Source of the DNA: Nomia melanderi
Lineage: Eukaryota; Arthropoda; Insecta; Hymenoptera; Halictidae
Length of the DNA: 64,000 nucleotides
NCBI RefSeq assembly: GCF_051020985.1
Contig: NC_134999.1
Coordinates: forward strand, 29,855,160-29,919,159
Direction of reading: 5' to 3'
In this document: positions 11,756 through 23,600 of the stretch, in pieces
Numbering within the stretch: the first letter of the stretch is position 1
How the letters are laid out: each line of letters opens with the position of its first letter
The notes under the pieces: model-generated
Told to the model about the DNA's origin: nothing
The model's database searches: none
Seen by the model: only the letters and a program-made list of their open reading frames with translations
Made by a program: the position numbers and the translations under genes

Positions 11756-13129
11756 CCATAGAGCATGCAGGCCTCGGTACGCTTGCTCTCCGTTAATTTA
11801 TTTAAATTACCGGAGTACCAAGTGGCATGTGGTACCAAACGATTCGAGCCGGTATTGTCGGTGAGCTCTCTTGTTATTTATCGGCGCGAAATTCCGTTTC
11901 AGGGATTTTCGTGGCCGGCTTGCCCGGCGAGACCTGTACAACCGTCCTCTCTTACCCTTTCGTCCTCCCAGCATGCTTTGCGCCGCGTTTCAGGCTGAAA
12001 TCACGGCACACGGTGCGTGGTTGTTCAGTGTAAACAAGGACCGATAACGGTGGCAGCAGAAATTTCAATGTCGCCGCTGGTAATCGGGAATCGGGTGCTT
12101 CTTTGTTACGGGAAATGATTCTCTTCCTTCGCGGTGCTAACATTTCAGTAGAAATTCGTTTTGTTTATGTTGAAGTTGTAGGTATTTCGAAGGTGGAAAA
12201 ATTCGTTTCATTTGCTTTGAGTTGTACTAATCTAAGAAGTGGAGACATTCATTTTATTTACTTTAAGTCGTAATAATTGAAAAAGTGAATAAATTGATTG
12301 TATTTACCTTTAAGTTCGAAATGATTCTCCTTCTCTAAATTACTAACATTTGAGTAGAAAAATTCACATTATTTACTGTTTACCTACTAATCGAAAAAGT
12401 GGAAAACTTCATTTTACTTAGTTTTTAGTCATACTAGTCTAAGAAGTACTTAAAGGAATAAGTTAAGTTCTACAGGAAATAAATATCTCTTTATAATCTG
12501 GTAAACCGTACAGTCTATTACATATTATTTCGATTGCCAACAGAGTTTCTCGTGTAATTGAATTTGAATAAAGTAACGTAAGATCACGAGTAAACCTTAA
12601 TTGAATAACTAAAGTAACGATGCATAAATATCGCATTTACCTCAATGCATGGAACTGCATATTGCGCAATGCAGTAATGCTGATGAATAAAATATATAAT
12701 CTTCGAGATTCATTAACTATTGCAATATTTGGATACAACCGATTTACAGTTCATTAATTCTTAATTCATAAGTTCTAAAAGATATTTATGTATTCCCACG
12801 GAGAAAAATTGGCTGAGTGATTTCGAAAGCACTAAAATCTTCGAAATGTATTTTTATCGAATTTCAACGATAATAATGAGTCAGAATTGCAGAGAAAAAC
12901 ATATTCCATATTTCCTTCGAAAGTTATTAATATTATTATACTCGTGTTTAAGTTATACATACTTCTTTTCTTACATACGTTTCCTTGATAAATATATCGA
13001 TGATGTGCAAAGAAAGCAATCCTTTTAAGAAGTTGAAGCGAAAGTATCTATGAAAATGCATAAACATTAACTAATCGACTTCTCGGAAGATTTATTTCAG
13101 CGAACTTATTAATTCTTTATATTAATAGT

Positions 13130-13380
13130 TCGAGAAAACTAGCAACTTTTGACAAGAAATAATTTTCGTATCATTCTTTATTTAATTATATCAGTTAATC
13201 TTTTAATTAATTCATTATATCAGCAGTTCAACAAAACAAGCAACTTTCAACAAGAAAGAGCTTGGTCCTTTGTGACAACTTTGACAAGAAATTTTTCTTA
13301 TAATCTTCTTTAGTGAATTCTACATACCAGCATTTTACTAAAGCAAGCAACTTTCAGCAAGAAACAGCTTGGTTCAAATT
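13130..13380. repeat. imperfect repeats of AAGCAACTTTCAACAAGAAA
   Basis: Three related segments (about 13137, 13240 and 13340) share CAAGCAACTTT-C-A-CAAGAAA, and the last two also share AGCTTGGT. The period is about 100 bp. Non-coding. Confidence 0.5.
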
Positions 13381-14979
13381 AAATCGTCACGTTACGCAGT
13401 CACAGTATTACAACCGAGATGAAAGAAATTTTCTTATAGTTACTTCACGACTATATTACATCGGATAATTTTGAAAGGGTAATTTATTGTTCCTGTCGGT
13501 GCGTGCAAGAGAAGACGGTCCCTGTCACTTTCTACATCTGAATACACACTTACATCCTATCTAGTCAGCTGTCCCTAATGACTGTTAAATACGTCATAGC
13601 GTGTGATTAATATTCTAGACCGACCCTCGGCGTCGTTCGCGTAAAGGAGGGGAACTCTGCGGAAAAAAGAACGGAGAAAAGGAGGTGCGTAAAGTTTATC
13701 CGCGTTCTCCAACATTTTATTTTCTGGCATCCTCGGTACTAAAGGAGACGATGCTCCGGTATCATACTTTAATTGAATGATCCCTGCCCGCCGTGCTCAT
13801 CGTAAACACCGTCTGGATCATTAATTGAAATCGTATGTCACGCGAACTAATCATAGTCGAGGAACAAGTTTATTTTCACACTCTGATTATGCTAAGTTGA
13901 CGGCCGTTATATCTAGAGCTATTTTGAATAACAATTTCCGTCCCGCTTCGAATCGACGGGAATAAATTTGCCGTTACGTGGAAAAAATGATAGCCAATAT
14001 ACGTCATGAATTGTAAAGACGAAAAATAAAATGGCTCGCCTCTGGAACGACCGAGGAACGGAACTAGAAGTTATTAACACGTTGATTGACCCGAGAAACT
14101 TTAAAGTTTTGTGTGTCGTTTATTCTTTTGTTGCAAAAATAAAGAGGAACAATTATTAATTATTTAGTACTACAATTCTTAGGTTACACTGTTATCTAGT
14201 TACTTATGCTATTGAACATTGTTATTCGATGTTAGGTATTTCACTTAAATATTGAATATTAAAGGTAATAAAAAATGTTTCTTCTACATTTAATTGTTTT
14301 TTACATCTTTTTATTTTAGTTTTACTGTTTTTTTTTCTTAATTTCAATTTTTCTGGAATGTTGTAGTTGCTTATAATTATGGGTAAAATCTTGAAGTAGG
14401 GAATATATGAAATATACTTACCAATGTGCTTTGTTTTCCATAGGTATTAAAATTCAGAGGAATAAACTGTTCTCGCGTGGGTCTACAATTTATTATGTCA
14501 CAACTCAAAGGTTACACGTCAACTATTAAAAGAACATTAAACGAAAACCACAAGCGTACGGTTTAAAAAAATGCAAATAAAGGGTGACAATTATTTACGG
14601 TTAAAGAACAAAACTGCGAAATAAAATTTTACGATTAACAAGCAATATCCAAAAGTGATTCCCTTAGTCCAATAAAAATCCGCTCATTAATTTATGTTAA
14701 TGAAGGAACAAACCTTCGTTCAAACACACGTAAATTTCATAAATCACCGATGAAACGACAATTCCGTGAAATTCAGTTTTAACGCGGCAAGGAAGTAATT
14801 CTCGGAGAAAGGCACGAAGAAAAAAGGTACTCGTGGATCTGGAAATCCCAATACGTTTATTTCTTCACTTCGTTTATAAATAACGGCGCGCGAACCGTAC
14901 ATAATTATCGGCACACAAAATCGAAAATTACAGAGGGATTCGTGTAAGTGTGTTCAATAAACGCCTCGAAACGCCGACC

Positions 14980-15489
14980 TTAACCCCTTGCCCTACGGTA
15001 TCGTGTCAGATTCGCAGCAAATGTTTCGAATACAAATGAAAAATCTAAATATCACTTAATTCTTCGAAATCCAAATGAAACATTAGATCTATCGGAAAGT
15101 TCTATCCATATTTAAATTAAAACAAAATAATAAATTTACAATATACCTTCATTAATATTTACTGAAAATTATTATTAATATTTACTGATTTCATTTCCAG
15201 AGAATCACTCATCTCTGGAAATCTGAAATAACATTATCGATAAAACTATTCAGTAGACCTAATATTATTTTTGTATCGTAACAATTTCTTTACTTTGCTA
15301 TTATGATAATATATTTACTTTTCCATTATGACAGATATTTCTATCTATCTATAATTTCCCAATACTACCACTTCTAATACTTCAAAGTAACCTTAGAATA
15401 TAGAATAATCATAGAATTCTTCTTCCAACGAAGAATGAACAACAAAATAGTTCTAAACTTGCGAAGTGGATCATAGCGCAAGGGGTTAA
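14980..15489. mobile_element. TTAA MITE, family B, copy 2
   Basis: The ends are TTAACCCCTTGCCCTACGG and GCGCAAGGGGTTAA, with a 510-bp AT-rich interior. Its right TTAA (15486-15489) is also the left TTAA of copy 3, so the two elements abut. Confidence 0.75.
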
Positions 15490-15722
15490 CCCCTAGACCT
15501 ACAATAATCTATGAGACTCGTCATAAAAATTTTCAATTGAATTCGAGAAGTCTAAGTATTATTTATTTCCTTTTAAATAAAATATTATTTAAATATTTCC
15601 TTAACCTTTGGAGTTAACGTAGACATACAACAAACATCAAGATCCTTTCTTTCCCTAATAAATGAGCGATAAACTAGTATATCGGTCATAATTAAGAAAT
15701 AAGTGATAGGGCAAGGGGTTGA
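15486..15722. mobile_element. TTAA MITE, family B, copy 3, abutting copy 2
   Basis: The ends are TTAACCCCTAGACCTAC and GGGCAAGGGGTTGA. The last TTAA has a point change. About 237 bp. The start of its interior (GAGACTCGTCAT) echoes the other family B copies. Confidence 0.7.
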
Positions 15723-16591
15723 AAGAGCCGCGTCGCTGAACGCATGAAAAGTCCTCCGCGATGACACTCGCCCGCGTGATCCCGCCGCGACGAAATTCCA
15801 GCGGGATCGTGCAACTACAATACGCTATATCACTAAATTCCCGAATACGAGGAAAAAGAACCGCCGTCAACGTTTCAACCCTTAGCTCGTGCTCGTTAAG
15901 TTGCCAAGCTTATTACACGCCGCTATCATTACTGGCGAGCTACCATCCGCGCGAATGAAAGACAAACAAAACTCCAAGGACCCGTGTACTATACACACTT
16001 CCAGCTTTATTATATAAAAAAGGAAAAAAAGGTGCGCGGCACACCAACAGTCAAGGTGCGCGCGAACTGTACACAATGCTCTCGGTTGACGCTTCACTGT
16101 CGAACCACCCTTTCGCTTCTCTTTTTCTCCTCCTCCCTTTCTTTCTTTCCTCTCTCCTTATCCTCTCTCTTTCTCGCTCCCTCTTTCTTTATATCTCCCT
16201 TTTACACATTCCCTCTCATACACCAACTTATTCACACGCATGCACACATGTCTCATTCTCGCTCCCATTCAGAGACGCTTTAAGCTAACCACCTTTCTGA
16301 ACAGCATCGCCGACGAGTTCGTCGTTAAATCGATCTTTGTGGGTGGGCCTCACTTGCGTCGAGTCCCAGGTTTCACACGGAACGCACGCGAATCGTCGCC
16401 GTGACGAGCACCGTCGGCCCCGATTAATTACCTTAATTGCGACGAACGTTACAAATGTCTCAACCGGTACGTGGCGTGCAACCGTTTCTGCCCGGTACCC
16501 CAGAAACATTTGCGAAGCCGTCGATCTCGGATCGATACTCGAAACGTTGAACAATTTGTCTCTTAATGTTTAAAACACGAAGTTGCTCGGG

Positions 16592-16807
16592 TAATACTAG
16601 AACTAATTGGATCTTGGTTAGATTAGTTCTTACTCAAGAATTATTCGTGTTTTAATGGAATTAAATATCTGAGCTGGTCTTGGAAATAAATAGTTTCACT
16701 CTTAGATACTGTAACGGACACCTGAAGAAACCGAAGAAATGTATTCTTAGAGTGTTTATAGGAATCGTGTAACAATCATATCAAATGCTCGGTCGTTCTA
16801 GTATTAA
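16592..16807. mobile_element. TTAA-type MITE, family A, copy 2
   Basis: The ends are TAATACTAGAACTA and TCGTTCTAGTATTAA. It shares AAATAAATAGTTTCACT, CCTGAAGAAACCGA and ATCATATCAAATGCTCGGT segments with copy 5, in the same orientation. The terminal bases have diverged. About 216 bp. Confidence 0.7.
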
Positions 16808-16898
16808 TCGATTGTTCATTGTCGAAATGCGAACGTCGTGGTGTATGGAACGTAAATTGAAAATGTAAGATGTTTCAAATTAGTTCCTAGGTTCTATT

Positions 16899-17087
16899 AT
16901 GCACTAGAACTACCGGTTAGAGAAACTATTTGTAAATTTCCTGTATAAGTTACAAGAATGGAATTATTGAAATTTCCGATTGAGACGATTTATTTAATAA
17001 TTTCTCCAAAAATCGTTTGTGTGCCTTCAATAATTTTAGAGGAAGGAATACAGAATCGTGTTAATCCATCTAGTAGTTCTAGCGTTA
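16899..17087. mobile_element. family A-like inverted-repeat element, copy 3
   Basis: The ends are GCACTAGAACTACCGG and TAGTAGTTCTAGCGTTA. The interior is not clearly similar to copies 1, 2 and 5, so this may be a related subfamily. It lies 90 bp from copy 2. Confidence 0.55.
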
Positions 17088-17623
17088 TGAATTAATTTGT
17101 TGTAATACTTTAATAATCTCGATGAGAAGTGGTATTTTGGCAAATGTGGCAAGAAACGTTTAATTAGATTTCAGGAATGTTCGAACAGATCTTCGAAGGT
17201 TTTAAACATCATTGTAAATAAATTATTCTTCGGAGACTCCGTGTTTTAAAGATTCAGAATCGAGTAATGCTTAAAACGTATGTACGCTATTATCTACATT
17301 GATTAAAAGAAAGTATGTACGTAGTCGAATACGTCAGCCAACAAGTTAGAGCACAAACTAGTACATGTAATACTACGATCTATACATGAAAAAGAAAGAT
17401 GTTTAGGAAGTGTCTCTCCGACATCAAACAAACATATGATTCGCCGATAAAATTTGTTGAAAATTACCGATTCGGATACTTTTATGCGATTACTAATTCG
17501 AAGTATCGTTACCACCAGATTCCCAAAGCGAAATTACACTCGTACCATTTTAAGTCGTCACGTCCGCAACAGAATTTCTTACTCTAAGGATTATATATTA
17601 ATATTCTTTCCCTGATGTCAACT

Positions 17624-17692
17624 TCATCCCACCACGTCGGACACAATTTTAGTTCCATTTCTGACTAAGGACTGTAATTGCTGCGCCGCTCC
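17624..17692 (-). CDS. exon 15 (last) of mucin-like gene, with stop
   Basis: 69 nt including the stop: acceptor gaaatgtgtttcag, then GAAQQLQSLVRNGTKIVSD, VVG and TGA. With the end of exon 14 it forms an amphipathic C-terminal helix (FSQFLGAAIS-GAAQQLQSLV). No canonical AATAAA was found in the next 400 or so bases on this strand; an ATTAAA at about 17160 is a possible but distant signal. Confidence 0.8.
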   Translation of the reverse strand, partial: GAAQQLQSLVRNGTKIVSDVVG

Positions 17693-20600
17693 CTGAAACA
17701 CATTTCAATCGGTATATTATATAGATGACATTATTTGATCAATCAAGTTATAACTATATCAATTTTCATAATTTCGTCCGATAATTTCGAATGAATAGAA
17801 GTACTTAAGTGTTTTTGCATCAAATATTCAACCAGACTAACACCTCAAGCAGTAGAGAATGCTACTTGAGGTAAACAATAAGTTGTTTATGAAAATAGTA
17901 ACTATACTATAATATTTTCACAATTAGTGATCAAATTACATAACAATATTTATTAACCTTTGATTCTCAGTCGTCATTTGATTCAACGAAGCAAACTTAT
18001 AAAACTTAAAATTCAATATTAAACGTTGTATAATGCATCAACACATAAATCATTGAAATAAAATACCTCTGTCTTAACTTATGCAATATTCTTCCTCGTG
18101 TTAACAGCAGAAAAACGTCACGAATTTAAGAAAGAAATAATGAATATTTATAATCAAAGATATTCTCGAAAAATCTCGAAAATTTATACCAATCATTTTC
18201 CTCTTCACACATACTAGCAACGAGAAACAAACGTTCATACAACCTGGTACACAACCACACAGATTAAACCCGTATCATACAATCACACCCTAGACGTCTA
18301 TTTAATCTTAAGTATCATGCCCACTAGCATTTCATTTCTCTCGAAACCTGTCCGCGAAACGCCATTAGACAAACATAATTACAAATCGAGTGCGAGCAAT
18401 TTAGCTGCAACATTGAAAATTGAAATGTCTGGTTACACGAGTAATCTCTACAGATTATGGAAACAGGAATGAAAGGTGATTAATGTTTTCATTAACCATT
18501 TCCCCAGGAAAGCGAAGATAAACTAACGAATAAATCCCAACGAACGGATTTCTGCTTCACTTTCCCGCAATAACCGGCGCAATTAAACGATGTTTATTGT
18601 ACCTTATGACGGTGTAATTACGTTTGCCGATTACCGGCATTATCATATCGGCAAACCGTGGATGGTGTTGAACGAGCAATTAATGGGTAATAACTTACAC
18701 TTATCGCGGCACCAAGAAACTGACTGAACGCCCTGGTAGCACCGAATAACGCGCCGCTTCCAGAATTATCACCACCGGCCGACTGTACCGGAGTACCGTA
18801 ATTGGAGAAGGAACTGAAGAGGGGGGGAGGATACGTCGAGCTCGGCGTCCACGTTGTAGTGCGTATCCTTGGTCTTGAGGTTGGTCCCGGTGTCACCGTC
18901 TTATCCGTAGGTCGAGTTGCAGCCGACGTTGGTACTGTTGTAATTGTCGTAGAAGCGGTAGTTGGGGATGCGGCCGGAGCGGAGGTAACGCTCTGCCCGA
19001 TGCTCTGTTACAAGACGAGCAATTATTTTCTTTCATCGCGATCGCCGGCTTCTTATTGCCTCGCCGCGGTATCGAGAACAATGTTGGGCTACATTTCCTT
19101 CGCACATTTTATGCGGCGGACGTATTACCCTTTTCACATACCGTCGAGTAGTAGCAGTTGCGATAAATTGTAGAATGTAATTTATGTGATTTATTTCAGT
19201 GACATTTTAAGTTGAAAGTAAGAGTTTTATTACTTTTACGTATGATTGAAAATATTTCTATCTGTTGCTGAAGATCCCGAAAATCTATTGAATAATAGAT
19301 AAACGAGTCGATTGTAGTTGGTATTAGTTGAAATGGGCAAAACGATCCACGTGCAGTGTGTTTACACTGGGTTTACGGAACGCGTTAGTTTGACAAGTAT
19401 TGAATTTTCTAAATACTGTTTAATTATGTTTGTATGTACTTCAATTATCTATTTTTGAAGGTTTAACTTATAAAATGTGAATGAGGGGACATGAAGTTTT
19501 CTAGATCCAGATTAAAAAATGATATATTGCTTTATTCACGAAATAATACTTGTAGAAAGCTCAAGTACTTAGAAGTTCAAAAACATCGTTCTCCATTTGG
19601 AACATTTTATTAAATGTTTTGTTGCATTAATAAAGTAATCTCCAAAGCTTTTAAAAAAAGTATTTCTTGTCATAATCTTTTTACAGTTTTCACAGTAGAA
19701 AACTCGATTCTTGTAAATGTTATTCAGTTTAATAAAAGCTACTTAAATAACAGAAAGTAGTCGTTATGAAAATCTTTGTTGCATACCGTATCATTATCCT
19801 CCGTTTTACTTAATCAAAAACCGTACTCACGGCTAACAATAGTTGCTCTCTGATGTTGTTCGCAGGAGTCGGTGGTTCTATGCCTTGAGCCTTGAGCAAT
19901 GCCGCTAGCAACGCAGCATTGTTGATTTCATTTAATGGTGCCGGAGTAGTGGTCGTGAGAGCTCGTCCGCTTAATATCGCTCTCAAGAATGATTCGTCAT
20001 CTTCTTTCGTACCTGACGACTTTTTCCCGGGGACAGCTTTATTTTCTGGAACGAAATGATTAAAATTTAATTATTTATTTAACTTGTAACAAACGCTGTG
20101 AGTCTTAGAAAAACCTGTAAACGTTCTGTAGCTATTCGGTGTAATTATATCTATTTATGCTGGTTTTCCTCTAGAAAATTAGCTAATAAACATTATATCT
20201 TGATTACTTCAATGCAACACTAGATTTATGGAATTCAACTAATATTAAATTTTATAAACATTATTTGAAAAAAGCCGATTTTGATTGGTGCAACTAAATA
20301 AATACGTATCCCAATTATGTTATTACAACAATAATACAAAGAGTATTTCCAGTTTTAGTGGACTAATTTATCTTATCACGTTTCATAATCCAAGATATCG
20401 AACAAGTATTCCAGTACAATTTCGTTCCATGTATAATTAAAGACATATTAACTTATAATATTCACTACAACCACTTTCAAACATTTATTTATAATCAAAT
20501 AATCATCCATTACGCATAACTTCAATGAAACTTCACCTACCATCTTGAACAGCGCGCAGAAGTGCCACTAAGAATTTCGCATCGTCTTCAGGGGAGAAAG

Positions 20601-23600
20601 TGGACGCCTCTGTCTTTGAAACTTTCGGCTTCGGATTATTCGCCAACGATGACTTCGCCGTGGATATAGAACGAGGCGTGGTCACTGATTTCGCTTCTTT
20701 TACGATCGAATTCGGCGTGCCGACTCCAATCTTCGAGATATCTACAGTCCTGAACGTAGTCGTGGACGGAGTTACTTGAGTAGTTTCTGGTTTTTGGGTC
20801 GTTGGAATTGGCTTGGGAGTAATGTTAATCGATTTCGGAGTAGTCTTCACTGGTTTTGGCTTCACAGGTCTGGCAGTGGTCGACGGGCCAAACAGACCAC
20901 CGCCGAACAACGCTTGCCACAAACTTGCGCCGAGTCCCAATGGTGCTTGGGTAGTGGTCTTGGGTCGCGGAATAGTCGGCGGTTTAGCTGTGTTAGATAC
21001 TGGACCCTTTGTCGTGCTTATCAAACTCGTTCTAGCTGTGGTGGACGAAAGTTTGTTGCTTTTGGCGGTTGTGGTTGAAATTTGCTTCTTCGTTGCTTGG
21101 CCGGGCAAGGAGTTGCCGTTTATTGGTGCCTCGTTCAGTATTTGTTGCTGTGGCGTCGGCACTGGTCTCCACGTTGGCGGACCCGCTGTTGACGATGGCA
21201 GTAAGTCGATGATTATTGGCTCGGAAGGAGATCTTGTTGAAGGCAGGATTAAATTTGGAGACGCGTTTTGGACGTTGATGGCTTTTGGTGCTCTGGTCGG
21301 GCTTGGCCCTTGTCCGTTTAGAGCCAGCGACAGAATCTACGGTTGAAGTTAAAAATTGTGAATTTATGTTTGAAATTCATTCTTTCTCACTTTTATAGTA
21401 TTTGGAATTTCTACGTGGGACAATTGTGTTCTGAAAAATGTTAGTGAAGAATTTTTATGAACAGTGTTTTGTTTGAACATTGTTGTAGCTTGTTGTAAAC
21501 TATGCGTAATATGTGTAGTAGTATATTTCAATAACGAACTTCTATTATTAAACTAGTTGTAAGACAAAGTAATTGTTTCCTTGGCATTTCTTAACTTAAT
21601 ATATAAATCTAAATGGTAACAAATGAAAACTATTTATAGTTTATCATTATATTATATTATTATATTATAAATGAATAGAATTAATCAGTGAAATTTGTTG
21701 ATCAGTGTTAATTAGAAATCATATAGATATACTATTAAAAGACTTATTTCGGAAAAATCGGAACTAATATTGGTCTTTGCTTCTTCAACACAATACTAAA
21801 GCTTAAGAGAATGATAAACGTCATTGACACTAAAACTACCAAACACTAAAAGCGAGTCATTCATAATTTATTATAAAAATTACACAAATACATTTTTTAA
21901 AACTGAAATCACTTCTTACTGTTACATTTCTACCAAAATTTACTTTGAAATTTAAAAAGCATCTGTATCAGTTTACTAATTATAAGGTAAGAATATTAAA
22001 ATGAATCACTTTAAATCCGGTAGTTCTAGTATTAAGTAGGATTAAATTTCATAATTACATTTGGCATTGAATATGCGATATCCTATACCTGTATTTAGGT
22101 ACCCGCTTTTACGAATGTAGAGAAAAATAAAGGCACAACTACAGGTATAATTGCCGCGTTAACGTTACGCAAATTAACTTCTATTAACGTAAGAGCATAG
22201 GCGAAAGATGACGAATCAGACAACCGTTGCGTAGAACACAGAAGGCCGTCGGCAAGGTTGTTCCAGTCCATTCACCGTGACTGGTCGATCGCATGATTTC
22301 GATCGTCATAGATCCGTTACTGTGTCTTTTAAAGAAGGGGGTGAACTAAAGGTAATGTACTGAATTTTTTCTTTCGCTCTAACTAAGACTCTCGGTTTTT
22401 CTTTAGACAGTACAGGAACAGAGAAGTGATTTGTTGGAAAACAGCACTAGATCTTATTATACCAACACCGGTTCGAACAGAGCGTTGCACAATTCTATGA
22501 GCCAGTGAAAGGGCTCATTAACGATCGAGTCGAACCGTTTTTTGGTTTCTACGGCACAGATCGAATGATAACTATAGCCATTGTTATGATAGCAAACTTT
22601 TTTATCCCATTCAGTGGAAACCACTGCTAACAGGTATATACACGGCGATGTAATGTTATACTTATGAAATCATGTTGACTCATATAGTATTTCTTGGAAG
22701 AAAAATTCTATATATTGTATCTTAAAGGTTACAAATTGATACAAATTAGTTTTCTAAGTATATAAACTATAAATTTATTAGGTAGATAGGTAAGTTTTTT
22801 CAAATTTTCTTATGTTTTATTCTATTTTTGGAATTGAAGTGAAAACTAATCGAAGTAATGGAAAGAACCAAATAATATCTTAAGAATTATAGTTAAGATT
22901 AGGTATGTTAAATATGATATACAAGGTTTTCATTTTTAATACTAGTTATGTTTAGATTGGACTTAGAATTCTTCGCGATTAAAAAATCCAGCTTCCTTTT
23001 TAACTAATACTACGATGAAAATGGTAAAAATTACTCTTTATTTGCTTGAAATGTTAAAAATCAGTTATTTTTCCAGATTTATTTACTCTTTCCTTTTAAA
23101 AGTAACTATCATAGAATAAACGATAACTTTTAATGTTCTTGTTCTTATTATATTTTCAAATGAACTACGAAGTGAAAGAAAAATGTTGTTATTTCATCAT
23201 TAATTGCTTACCTTATTGGCCAAGAGCTGTTCAACTTGCGTAAGAGTCTTCGGGCTTGTGTCTTTGGACTTATCCTGCAACTGCATAAATCATACCAGAG
23301 CATTAAAAACATTTTATTACGGCTTGCTTTTATTGAAAAAAGAATGTAAAATACACCGACAGCCACGATAACTGTCTACTTCATTAGACCCTGGTGTCAG
23401 GCGTCTGAAGTGAAAGTAGTAGAGATGGACATCCATTATAATAGACAGTGCCTATCTTTTCTTTCAGAAATGACCAATAATCGCAAATCCAGGTATATTC
23501 GAAAAGTTTCGAGGAACTGTTATTTAAATTACAGACATCATTCAACTTTAATTGACTGAAATTCTTTAGAAGCTTAAAAAATAACCGACTTAAACTACCA

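Larger units (their letters stand above)
7961..14979. other. intergenic; repeats and a CpG-rich patch, no gene supported
   Basis: GC-richer patches at 7960-8370, 10020-10430, 11150-11400 and 11760-12140 lack a convincing coding frame and could be regulatory. The remainder is AT-rich, with the duplications and tracts listed separately. Confidence 0.4.

Noticed and set aside
11465..11864. Open frames over the CTT tract (Ser-, Leu-, Phe- and Glu-runs)
   Set aside because: All frames of a triplet repeat stay open; no independent coding evidence.
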